The notes below the pieces were generated by a model. It made no database searches, was not told where the DNA came from, and saw only the letters and a list, made by a program, of their open reading frames with translations. This document shows, piece by piece, positions 56,938-64,000 of a DNA stretch of 64,000 nucleotides; the stretch's first letter is position 1, and the number at the start of each line of letters is the position of its first letter. This DNA comes from an uncultured Burkholderiales bacterium (lineage in GTDB: Bacteria; Pseudomonadota; Gammaproteobacteria; Burkholderiales; Burkholderiaceae_C): NCBI GenBank assembly GCA_943908475.1, contig CALTTG010000018.1, positions 1 through 64,000 on the forward strand, given 5' to 3'. A program made the translations under genes and the position numbers.

Positions 56938-58911
56938 TCAAGCCCGGCGCTTCACAAAGCGGCCTGGAGCGGCCTCGATTGCGGGATAGTCCTTAGAGCC
57001 CGGGCGGGTGGGCGCCTTGATCCAGGCACCACTGTGCTGGTCCAGCCAAGCCGCCCAGGTGGGCCACCAGCTTCCTGGCTGCTCTTGTGCGGTCGCGAAC
57101 CAAGACTGCGCATCCTGGGGCAGCTTGCTGCCGCGCTGGCCGGTCCAGAACGAGCGCTTTTTCTTTTCAGGCGGGTTGATCACACCAGCGATGTGGCCCG
57201 AGGCACCCAGCACGAAGGTGAGGTCGCCCTTGAGCAGTCGTGTCGACGCATAGGCACCGTCCCACGGCACGATGTGGTCTTCGCGCGAGCCATAGACGAA
57301 GGTCGGCATGTCCAGGCGTCCCAAGTCGACCTTCTCGCCGCACACCACGGCCTTGCCGGGCTCTTTGAGATTGTTTTCCAGGTAGGTGTTGCGCAGGTAC
57401 CAGCAATACATGGGGCCAGGCAAGTTGGTGCTGTCGCTGTTCCAGTAAAGCAGGTCGAAGGCCGGCGGCATCTCGCCCTTGAGGTAGTTGCCGACCACAT
57501 AGTTCCAAACCAGGTCGTTGGCGCGCAAGAAGCTGAAGGTGGTGGCCAGGTCTCCACCCTTCATGAGGCCACCGCCTTGCGGGCTGGACGACCCGATGGT
57601 CATCTCGCGCATTTGCACCATCGATTCGTCGACGAACACATCGATGGCACCCGTGTTGGAAAAGTCCAGGAAGGCCGTCAGCAAGGTCAGGCTGGACACC
57701 GGTTTCTCGCCGCGTGCGGCCAACACCGCCAGGGCCGTGCCAATGAGGGTGCCACCGATGCAAAAGCCCAAGGCGTTGATCTCGTCAACGCCCGCGATGT
57801 CTTTCACGGCCTGGATGGCCCGAATGACGCCATGCTCGATGTAGTCGTCCCAGGTGGCCTTGGACAAGGATTCGTCGGCATTGACCCAGCTGACCACGAA
57901 CACCCGCTGCCCCTGCGACACGGCGTAACGGACGAACGAGTTGTCGGGCTGCAGGTCCAGGATGTAGAACTTGTTGATGCAAGGCGGCACCAGCAGGAAA
58001 GGCTTGGCGCGCACTTTGTCGGTCAGCGGCTTGTATTCGATGAGCTGGAAAAACTCGTTTTCGAACACCACACTGCCCTCGGTGGTGGCCACGTTTCGGC
58101 CCACCTCGAACACCGATTCATCGGTTTGCGACATGTGCCCCTGGCGGATGTCGTGCACCAAATGCTGCATGCCTTTGGTCAGGCTCTCGCCTTTGGTCTC
58201 GATGGCCAGTCGCTGCGCTTCAGGGTTGAAGGCCAGGTAGTTGGAAGGCGATGCCGCATCCACCCATTGCTGAACGGCAAAGCGGACGCGTTCGCGCGCT
58301 TTGTCATCGCCCTGAAGCTGGTCGGCCAACTGACGCAAGGTGCGGGCATTGAGCAGGTACATCGACGCCAAGTAGGCGCTGCAGGGGTTGCTCTTCCAGT
58401 CGGGGGCCGCGAAACGACGGTCTTCGATCTTCAGTGCATCGGGCTTTTCCAAGACCGTGTTCCACAAGGCCTTGGCCTGCTCGACGTAGTCGTGCTGAAT
58501 CTTGCCCAGTGTGTCGGCAGGCACCGACAAGCCGGCCAGTGACTGCAGGGTCGAGAGCATGCCCTGGCCCAAGGCCGAACCTGCTTGAGCGTCCATCATC
58601 CCGCCCATGCCCTGGGTCAGGGTGCTCATGGTGGGCAAACCGGCTGCGCCAGCGCCCGACCACATCTGCTGCCACGCCTCGGGCTTCATCCACTGGGCCA
58701 TGGCGGAAAGGTCCATGCCGGGCAATCCGGCCGCCGCGAAGGGATGGCTCGCCGCGGCCTTGGGCGCTGCGTCAGCCGATGCCTGGGCCGTCGCCCCGGC
58801 CCCCGAAGACGCCGCCGCAGAAGCTTTCGACGAGGCCGCAGACGACCTGCTGGTGGAGGAACGAGAGGTGGAAGTCTTGGACTGGGTTTTGCGTCCAGGT
58901 GCGGCGGCCAT
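56938..58911 (-). CDS. phaC: Class I poly(3-hydroxyalkanoate) synthase
   Basis: The 657-residue synthase polymerises (R)-3-hydroxyacyl-CoA. The lipase-like box ALGFCIGG holds the catalytic Cys384, and Asp545 (SREDHIVPW) and His573 (GASGHIAG) complete the triad. The conserved Trp-rich C-terminus (SWWPTWAAWLDQHSG) is present. It is longer than the 589-residue Ralstonia enzyme because residues 1-50 are a Ser/Thr/Ala/Lys low-complexity tail. The start at 58911 has AGGAG upstream. A 17-bp inverted repeat lies 30-46 bp before it. It heads the phaC-phaA-phaB operon. No phasin or PhaR gene is in the window. Confidence 0.96.
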   Translation of the reverse strand: MAAAPGRKTQSKTSTSRSSTSRSSAASSKASAAASSGAGATAQASADAAPKAAASHPFAAAGLPGMDLSAMAQWMKPEAWQQMWSGAGAAGLPTMSTLTQGMGGMMDAQAGSALGQGMLSTLQSLAGLSVPADTLGKIQHDYVEQAKALWNTVLEKPDALKIEDRRFAAPDWKSNPCSAYLASMYLLNARTLRQLADQLQGDDKARERVRFAVQQWVDAASPSNYLAFNPEAQRLAIETKGESLTKGMQHLVHDIRQGHMSQTDESVFEVGRNVATTEGSVVFENEFFQLIEYKPLTDKVRAKPFLLVPPCINKFYILDLQPDNSFVRYAVSQGQRVFVVSWVNADESLSKATWDDYIEHGVIRAIQAVKDIAGVDEINALGFCIGGTLIGTALAVLAARGEKPVSSLTLLTAFLDFSNTGAIDVFVDESMVQMREMTIGSSSPQGGGLMKGGDLATTFSFLRANDLVWNYVVGNYLKGEMPPAFDLLYWNSDSTNLPGPMYCWYLRNTYLENNLKEPGKAVVCGEKVDLGRLDMPTFVYGSREDHIVPWDGAYASTRLLKGDLTFVLGASGHIAGVINPPEKKKRSFWTGQRGSKLPQDAQSWFATAQEQPGSWWPTWAAWLDQHSGAWIKAPTRPGSKDYPAIEAAPGRFVKRRA

Positions 58912-58940
58912 GTTTCTCCTCGTGAACAGGTCAACTGATG

Positions 58941-58957
58941 GATTCCGATGCGGAATC
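58941..58957. repeat. Inverted repeat GATTCCG-ATG-CGGAATC before phaC
   Basis: Perfect 7-bp arms around three bases sit 30 bp upstream of the phaC start codon. It could be a repressor operator or a small leader hairpin. Confidence 0.45.
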
Positions 58958-59121
58958 AAATTCATTGTTGCCCTATTCTGGCGAAGAAATTTTGACGAAT
59001 CGTTCCGACTGTCTGGTTTTCAGATCATTTTTCGAAACTTCGTCAACCACTCAACCAGTGGGTGCCGCCACCCGACCTGCGGGTCCAAGCGCCCCCACCC
59101 TGCCAAGTTCTTGTTTTTACT

Positions 59122-59418
59122 ATGTGGATCGTCGCGATTGGCTGGATGTTTGTGGCGGTGATGATGGCCATTGCCGAGGCGGTTTCCCCCATCGGCACCG
59201 TGCTCGGCGCGTTCTTCACGCTGTTGCTTTATGGCATCTTCCCCGTGTCCATCGTCATGTACATCCTCATGACGCCTCAACGGCGACGCGCACGCCGCGC
59301 TGCCGAGCAGCGGGAATGGGCCGCTCAGCAAGCCCTGTCAGGGTCGCCCCTGGTGCAGCCAGACGCAAGCGGCCTGCCGTCCGGTGACGCCGTCGCGTCG
59401 GAACGAAAAGAACCTTGA
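59122..59418 (+). CDS. Small membrane protein, 98 residues
   Basis: I do not assign a function. The protein starts MWIVAIGWMFVAVMMAIAEA and has two hydrophobic helices (about residues 2-22 and 28-52) followed by an Arg-rich stretch TPQRRRARRAAEQREWAAQQ and a polar tail. The tail should be cytoplasmic. It is divergent from phaC and its last 81 bp overlap, on the opposite strand, the end of pgeF. No ribosome site is obvious (TTGTTTTTACT precedes the ATG). Small two-helix proteins like this are common in Burkholderiales and usually unnamed. Confidence 0.68.
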   Translation: MWIVAIGWMFVAVMMAIAEAVSPIGTVLGAFFTLLLYGIFPVSIVMYILMTPQRRRARRAAEQREWAAQQALSGSPLVQPDASGLPSGDAVASERKEP

Positions 59419-60222
59419 GCTGTCGCTGAAGGTGCACCAGTGCCCGCCGTGGATTTGGCGCACACCGGCCCCCACCAAACGCTCGCGCCCGAGTCTTGGC
59501 AGATCGGCCCACCACTTGGGCTCACCCGCCTCGGACGGCTTGGGGCGAAACGCCGGGTGCACGGTGTGCTCGGTCAGCCCAAAACCCGAGCGCACCGCCT
59601 GCCCCACCTCGAACGCATCGGGGCCAATGCAGGGGCCCAACCAGGCCAACAGGTCACTGGGGTCGCATGACGAGCCCTCACACAGCGCCTCGACCCCGGT
59701 TTCCAGAATGCCTCGACCGCGCATTTGAGGGCCATCGCCGCACAGGCCGCGCCACCCTGCATGCAACGCAGCCACGCCTCGACCTTGCGGCGCGACCAAA
59801 ATCACCGGCAAGCAATCGGCCACCATCACGGCACACACCAACCCAGGCTCACAGGTCCAGGCCCCATCGGCCTGGGGCGCCGGCATGCCCTGGGCCGACA
59901 CAGGTTGCCCGTCCACACAAACGCCTCCCGAGGTGCGAGACAAGCGAACGACCCGGTGGCCATGCACTTGGTTCAACCAGACCGTCCGGCCCCCAGTGAC
60001 CTCATCGACGTCACGGCGATGGGCTTCGACCTTCAGCAGGTCATCGCCCACGTGATCACCCAGATTGAAATCGTCGTAAGGCGGCAGGCTAGCCAGCGTG
60101 GGGCCGTGCGCTCTGGCCGACAAGGGGTGGCGGGTGGTCATGCACATCCCGACCCCAGGCGCCAGTTGGGCCAGTTCGGGCCACCAGCCATCTGCGGGGC
60201 TCGGCGTGGTCTGCAGGGTCAT
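59338..60222 (-). CDS. pgeF: PgeF / YfiH-type multicopper polyphenol oxidase (laccase domain)
   Basis: The 294-residue single-domain protein has the metal ligands of the family: His in NQVHGHRVV, Cys in VADCLPVILV, and His in ALHAGWRGL, with PCIGPDAFEVG later. Members act as purine nucleoside phosphorylase/adenosine deaminase-like enzymes and as peptidoglycan-editing factor, correcting muropeptide synthesis. It ends inside the last codons of the small convergent membrane gene. The start at 60222 has GGAG six bases upstream. ubiC starts 31 bp away on the other strand. Confidence 0.9.
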   Translation of the reverse strand: MTLQTTPSPADGWWPELAQLAPGVGMCMTTRHPLSARAHGPTLASLPPYDDFNLGDHVGDDLLKVEAHRRDVDEVTGGRTVWLNQVHGHRVVRLSRTSGGVCVDGQPVSAQGMPAPQADGAWTCEPGLVCAVMVADCLPVILVAPQGRGVAALHAGWRGLCGDGPQMRGRGILETGVEALCEGSSCDPSDLLAWLGPCIGPDAFEVGQAVRSGFGLTEHTVHPAFRPKPSEAGEPKWWADLPRLGRERLVGAGVRQIHGGHWCTFSDSSRFFSFRRDGVTGRQAACVWLHQGRP

Positions 60223-60252
60223 GGGGTCTCCAGGGGCTATGATCGCGGCCCG

Positions 60253-60810
60253 ATGCTACAGCGCCTTTCCTCACGGCATGAACGGCCCATCTCAGGACCT
60301 CGATGGCCCTGCGCGCCCACGCGTCCCGGCCTGACCCGTTGGTTGCAAGCCCCCGGCTCGCTGACCGCTCGGCTCCGCCAGCACGGTCAGGTCACGGTCG
60401 AAGTGGTGCGCCAGGGCACGCAGCGCTTGACGCCCCCGGAGCGTCGCGCTCTTCGGGTCCGCAGTGGCCATGCGCGCGAAGTCATCCTGAAAGTCGATGG
60501 TTGGGTGGCGGTGTGGGCCCGCAGCGTCACCACCCACCGAGCCCTCAAGGGCCCTTGGAAAGCGCTCAAGGGGCTGGGCACGCGGCCGTTGGCCGAGCTG
60601 CTGTTCAGCGACACCCGGGTCAGTCGAGGCGCCCTGGTCAGGCACCCCTGGCGCTGCCATGGACCGGAGCACCAGGCCGCACGCCGAGCCACGGGGTTGG
60701 GCCGGCAACGCACCCCTCGATGGGCCCGTGCTTCCGTGTTCACCCACCATGGTCAACGACTTCGGGTGATGGAAGCATTTGCACCCGATGTCCAGCGCTT
60801 GCGCCCCTGA
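60253..60810 (+). CDS. ubiC: Chorismate lyase
   Basis: The 185-residue protein splits chorismate into 4-hydroxybenzoate and pyruvate, the first step of ubiquinone synthesis. UbiC features are LTRWLQAPGSLTARLRQHG, REVILKVDGWVAVWARSVT with the substrate-binding Arg, LGTRPLAELLFSD and the C-terminal RVMEAFAPDVQ with the conserved Glu. The extent is about that of known UbiC (165 residues) plus a short N-terminal tail. The ATG at 60253 lies just after the divergent pgeF start. It pairs in pathway terms with ubiE at 9488. Confidence 0.85.
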   Translation: MLQRLSSRHERPISGPRWPCAPTRPGLTRWLQAPGSLTARLRQHGQVTVEVVRQGTQRLTPPERRALRVRSGHAREVILKVDGWVAVWARSVTTHRALKGPWKALKGLGTRPLAELLFSDTRVSRGALVRHPWRCHGPEHQAARRATGLGRQRTPRWARASVFTHHGQRLRVMEAFAPDVQRLRP

Positions 60811-60843
60811 CACCACCATGCGAGATGCCCTACACTGCCATGC

Positions 60844-61389
60844 ATGCATTTCTCCAGGCGCATCGAACACTGCCCCATGTGTGGCACCCGGGTCGAACAC
60901 CGCATCCCCGACGATGACAACCGGGAGCGCGCCGTGTGCCCTGCGTGCCATCACATCCAGTATGTGAACCCTCTTAACGTGGTGGGCACGCTGCCGGTCT
61001 GGAACGATCAGGTGCTGCTGGTCAAACGCAACATCGAACCTCGCAAGGGCTTCTGGACCCTGCCGGCAGGGTTCATGGAGCTGGGAGAGACCACCGAACA
61101 AGGTGCTCTGCGAGAAACCGACGAAGAAGCCGGCGCCGAGATTGAGCTGCAGGGTCTGTATGCCGTGCTCAATGTGGTGCATGCCGGGCAGGTCCATCTG
61201 TTTTACCGCGCCCGACTTCTGAGCACGCAATTCAACCCCGGTCCCGAAACCATGGAAGCACGTCTGTTCACACAGGACGAGATCCCCTGGTCCGACCTGG
61301 CCTTCCGCACCGTCAAACTGACCCTGGACCGCTATTTCGCCGAACGCGAGAGTGGTCAATTTGCCGTGCATTGTGCCGATATCACTTGA
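60844..61389 (+). CDS. NUDIX hydrolase with zinc ribbon
   Basis: The 181-residue protein opens with a zinc ribbon, CPMCG and later CPACH, typical of NudC-like and ADP-ribose pyrophosphatase-like NUDIX proteins. The NUDIX box GFMELGETTEQGALRETDEE with following AG is complete, so metal-dependent hydrolysis of a nucleoside diphosphate derivative is likely. The nucleotide specificity cannot be read; NADH or ADP-ribose are candidates. It is 33 bp after ubiC and 39 bp before the ABC transporter gene. Confidence 0.88.
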   Translation: MHFSRRIEHCPMCGTRVEHRIPDDDNRERAVCPACHHIQYVNPLNVVGTLPVWNDQVLLVKRNIEPRKGFWTLPAGFMELGETTEQGALRETDEEAGAEIELQGLYAVLNVVHAGQVHLFYRARLLSTQFNPGPETMEARLFTQDEIPWSDLAFRTVKLTLDRYFAERESGQFAVHCADIT

Positions 61390-61428
61390 CACCGTGTCAC
61401 GGGCTTGTTCCACGAGCCCCACAGGCTC

Positions 61429-63639
61429 ATGAGCACCACACCACCGCCTCAGGACGACTCCACCGCCACGCCCTCGCCTGCGCCCGGGCCCGCACCTGCC
61501 GCACTGCGGTTGAGGGAAGACCTGATCGCCCCCGACCCGCTGCTGGACTGCCTGATCGAGGTCTGCAGACTCCATGGCATCGGCGCATCCCGTGCATCGC
61601 TCACCGCCGGCTTGCCTCGGATCGAGGGCGGGCTGACCGTGGCCCTGACCGAACGGGCCGCCAGCAAGGCGGGTCTGGCCACGAACCTGCGCCGGGTGCC
61701 GCTGGCCGACATCGACCCGCTGACCTTGCCGGCCATCCTGATGCTCAAGGGCAACCAAGCCTGCGTGCTGCTGTCCTTGGAGCCCGGTGCTCAGGCGCGG
61801 GTGCTGATGCCCGATGCGGGCCAAGGCGGGGTCACCTTGTCAATCGAGGCCCTGAACGAACGCTACACCGGCGTCACCTTGTTCGCTCGCCCGCACTTTC
61901 GTTTCGACGAGCGCACCCCCACGCTGCGCGCCACCAAGCAAGGCCACTGGTTCTGGAGCTCGGTGCTGGCGCAGCGCTTCGTGTACCGCGACGTGTTGTG
62001 GGCGGCGCTGCTCATCAACGTGTTCGCGCTGGCCTTCCCTCTGTTTTCCATGAACGTGTACGACCGCGTGGTGCCCAACCATGCCGTGGAAACGCTGTGG
62101 GCCTTGGCGGTGGGGGTCGCGCTCATTTTGGGTGGTGACCTCTTCATGCGCCTGCTGCGCAGCCATTTCGTTGACGAGGCCAGCGCCCGCATCGACGTGC
62201 AAATTTCGGCCCGGCTGATGGAAGCCGTGCTGGGCATGCGACTGGAAAACCGCCCGCAATCGGTGGGCTCGTTTGCGTCGAACCTGCGTGGCTTCGAACA
62301 GGTGCGCGACTTCATCGCGTCCAGCACCGTCACCGCGTTGATCGACCTGCCGTTCGGCCTGCTCTTCCTGATCGTCATTGCCTGGATCTCGCCGTGGCTG
62401 GTCCTGCCGGTCGTGCTGGTGTTCCTGATCGTGGTCGTCAGCGGCTATGTGCTGCAACACCGCCTCCACGACCTGTCGCAAAGCACCAACCAGGCTTCGG
62501 CGCAACGCAACGCCACCCTCGTGGAAAGCCTGACCGGCATCGAAACCATCAAGAGCCAGGGGGCCGAGGGCCTGATCCAGGCCCGGTGGGAGCGGGCCAA
62601 TCAATTCCTGGCCGCCACCAACGTCAAGATGCGGGCACTGTCATCGACCGCCATGTACAGCACCGCCACGCTGTCGCAACTGGTGTCGGTGGCGCTGGTG
62701 GTCATCGGGGTCTACCTGATCTCCGACAAGGCGTTGACCATGGGCGGCCTGATCGCCGTGAACATGCTCGCCGGCCGTGCGCTGGCACCTGCGGGTCAGA
62801 TCGTGGGCCTCTTGATGCAGTACCAAGGCGCGCGCACAGCCATGGAATCGTTGGAACAGATCATGGCCAAACCCGTGGAGCGCCCCCCCGGACAGACCTA
62901 CGTGCAGCGCAAAGAGTTGCGCGGCGAGATCGAATTCCGACACGTTCACTTTGCCTACCCTGGCCGCAAGGATTCAGCCCTGGAAGACCTGAGCTTCAAG
63001 ATTCAACCGGGCGAAAAAGTCGCGTTGATCGGCAAGGTGGGCTCGGGCAAAAGCACCATCGAAAAACTCATTTTGGGCCTGTATCAGCCCAGCGAAGGTG
63101 CCGTCCTGCTCGATGGCATCGACATGCGTCAGTTGGACCCGGCCGACGTGCGCCGCAACCTGGGCTACGTGTCGCAAGACGTCACCTTGTTTTACGGCAC
63201 CCTGCGCGAAAACATCACCTTCGGCATGCCACACGCAACCGACGACGCCATCGTGGCCGCCGCCGAAGTGGCCAGCATGAACGAGTTCATCCAGCGCCAT
63301 CCCCAAGGCTTCGACATGCCGGTGGGTGAACGAGGCGAACTGCTGTCGGGCGGACAACGCCAGAGCGTGGGCATTGCCCGTGCCGTGCTGCACAACGCAC
63401 CCTTGCTGCTGCTCGACGAGCCCACCAGCGCGATGGACTTCTCCACAGAAGCCCAAGTCACGCAGCGCATGGCCGAGTTCTCGCAAGGCAAGACCGTGGT
63501 GCTGGTCACCCACCGCACCTCGATGCTGTCGTTTGTGGACCGCATCATCGTGATTGACCAAGGCAAGATCGTGGCCGACGGCCCCCGCGAACGCATCATG
63601 CAGGCCCTGGCCGCAGGTCGCATCGCCCGAGCCTCGTGA
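61429..63639 (+). CDS. Type I secretion ABC transporter (LapB-like, peptidase-like N-domain)
   Basis: The 736-residue inner membrane ABC exporter has three parts. The N-terminal C39-like domain (about residues 35-150) lacks the catalytic Cys, as in HlyB/LapB chaperone-like domains. A six-helix transmembrane domain (about 155-430) and a C-terminal ATPase follow. The ATPase has Walker A LIGKVGSGKST, signature LLSGGQRQSVGIARAV and Walker B LLLLDEPTSAMD. It would move an unfolded RTX adhesin or enzyme across both membranes with the next gene and a TolC. The ATG at 61429 is preferred over a TTG at 61405. No adhesin gene is in the window. Confidence 0.92.
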   Translation: MSTTPPPQDDSTATPSPAPGPAPAALRLREDLIAPDPLLDCLIEVCRLHGIGASRASLTAGLPRIEGGLTVALTERAASKAGLATNLRRVPLADIDPLTLPAILMLKGNQACVLLSLEPGAQARVLMPDAGQGGVTLSIEALNERYTGVTLFARPHFRFDERTPTLRATKQGHWFWSSVLAQRFVYRDVLWAALLINVFALAFPLFSMNVYDRVVPNHAVETLWALAVGVALILGGDLFMRLLRSHFVDEASARIDVQISARLMEAVLGMRLENRPQSVGSFASNLRGFEQVRDFIASSTVTALIDLPFGLLFLIVIAWISPWLVLPVVLVFLIVVVSGYVLQHRLHDLSQSTNQASAQRNATLVESLTGIETIKSQGAEGLIQARWERANQFLAATNVKMRALSSTAMYSTATLSQLVSVALVVIGVYLISDKALTMGGLIAVNMLAGRALAPAGQIVGLLMQYQGARTAMESLEQIMAKPVERPPGQTYVQRKELRGEIEFRHVHFAYPGRKDSALEDLSFKIQPGEKVALIGKVGSGKSTIEKLILGLYQPSEGAVLLDGIDMRQLDPADVRRNLGYVSQDVTLFYGTLRENITFGMPHATDDAIVAAAEVASMNEFIQRHPQGFDMPVGERGELLSGGQRQSVGIARAVLHNAPLLLLDEPTSAMDFSTEAQVTQRMAEFSQGKTVVLVTHRTSMLSFVDRIIVIDQGKIVADGPRERIMQALAAGRIARAS

Positions 63640-63649
63640 GGACACCCAC

Positions 63650-64000
63650 ATGAAAACACTCGCGAACCTGGGTCTGGGCATCCTGAAGGTGCTCGAGGGC
63701 ATCCGCAAAACCCTTGCCCCCATCACCGACCGCGCGCTGGATGCGATCACCGGCGGACGCATCACCCCCGAGCAAGCCGACCGGGCGGGCATGGCGCCGT
63801 TTGAGGCACAGGCAGAAGCGGTCATGAGCACACAGGGCACGCACCGCGCCCAGTCGCTGGTGCGCTGGGCCCTGGTGCTGTTGGTCTTGCTGCTGGTCTG
63901 GGCGGGCCTGGCGGAAGTGGACGAAGTCACCAAGGGCGATGCCAAGGTCGTGCCGTCTCGCCAATTGCAGGTGATTCAGTCGCTCGATGGGGGCGTGGTC
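63650..64000 (+). CDS. HlyD-family (LapC-like) type I secretion adaptor, partial
   Basis: This is the N-terminal 117 codons of a membrane fusion protein that continues beyond the window. It starts MKTLANLGLGILKVLEGIRK after GAGGA, has a long cytoplasmic N-terminal segment, one membrane helix (WALVLLVLLLVWAGLAEVDE) and the start of the periplasmic barrel (DAKVVPSRQLQVIQSLDGG). This opening is typical of HlyD/LapC. It is ten bases after the ABC gene, so the two form one operon. Confidence 0.9.
   Translation, partial: MKTLANLGLGILKVLEGIRKTLAPITDRALDAITGGRITPEQADRAGMAPFEAQAEAVMSTQGTHRAQSLVRWALVLLVLLLVWAGLAEVDEVTKGDAKVVPSRQLQVIQSLDGGVV

Noticed and set aside
1..64000. Mobile elements, CRISPR arrays, prophage, toxin-antitoxin or defence islands
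   Set aside because: I saw no transposase, integrase, spaced direct repeats or known defence proteins. Gene content and codon use look uniform throughout.

Overview
The window is an ordinary-looking stretch of a high-GC betaproteobacterial chromosome. It most resembles Burkholderiales, probably Comamonadaceae or a near relative. Supporting signs are the ilvI-ilvH-ilvC order, a nadE-glnB pair, a phaC-phaA-phaB operon, a LexA gene under CTGT-N8-ACAG boxes, a MaoC-Pta fusion protein, and an ECF sigma/DUF3619/DUF3106/RDD cluster. Coding density is very high. I see no rRNA, tRNA, CRISPR array, insertion sequence or prophage. The organism assignment is inferred from gene content only.

Left part (1-10.3 kb): partial glnA on the minus strand, with a sigma54 -24/-12 promoter and upstream NtrC-type sites. 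Next is a tightly overlapping minus-strand operon (beta-propeller, polysaccharide deacetylase, sterol-desaturase-like protein, EI24-like membrane protein, CinA-like MoCF-domain protein). Then come an AIM24-like protein, a membrane GGDEF protein with a GGDQF active site, a flavoprotein and ubiE. Middle left (10.4-26.4 kb): an orphan pilin-like protein, a MerR regulator, the MaoC-Pta fusion, the branched-chain amino acid operon ilvI-ilvH-ilvC (minus), the sigma factor cluster ending in a LOG-family gene, glnB and nadE (minus), an exonuclease, a transmembrane Ser/Thr kinase and a PAS-GGDEF diguanylate cyclase.

Middle right (26.5-44.9 kb): NDH-2, an M24 aminopeptidase, a hybrid histidine kinase, a PaaX-like regulator with a fatty-acid desaturase, metE, a glutathione transferase, a dienoyl-CoA isomerase plus FadH pair divergent from a PadR-like regulator, acetoacetyl-CoA synthetase, and metR. 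Right part (44.9-64 kb): a second glutathione transferase, an SDR, a macA-macB-outer membrane factor efflux operon, a DUF3034 / lipoprotein truncated haemoglobin / cupredoxin group, asparaginase divergent from lexA, phaCAB (minus), pgeF, ubiC, a NUDIX protein, and a LapB/LapC-like type I secretion pair cut by the right edge.

How the genes work together: several loci feed or drain the acyl-CoA/PHB pool. FadH with the dienoyl-CoA isomerase handles unsaturated fatty acids, AacS activates acetoacetate, PhaA/PhaB/PhaC make PHB, and MaoC-Pta may link enoyl-CoA and acetyl-phosphate. Nitrogen control is represented by glnA and glnB, methionine synthesis by metE and metR (a MetR-type box lies next to each), and c-di-GMP/kinase signalling by four proteins.

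The most unusual signal is not a protein. The 204-nt gap between ilvI and ilvH holds two 24-nt hairpins with near-identical loops and compensatory stem changes. Their loops are complementary to each other, which suggests a structured regulatory RNA. A second well-paired hairpin lies in the ilvI leader. Other points worth checking are the uncharacterised sigma/DUF3619/DUF3106 set, two identical 16-bp palindromes between fadH and the PadR-like gene, and tandem LexA boxes shared with the asparaginase gene.
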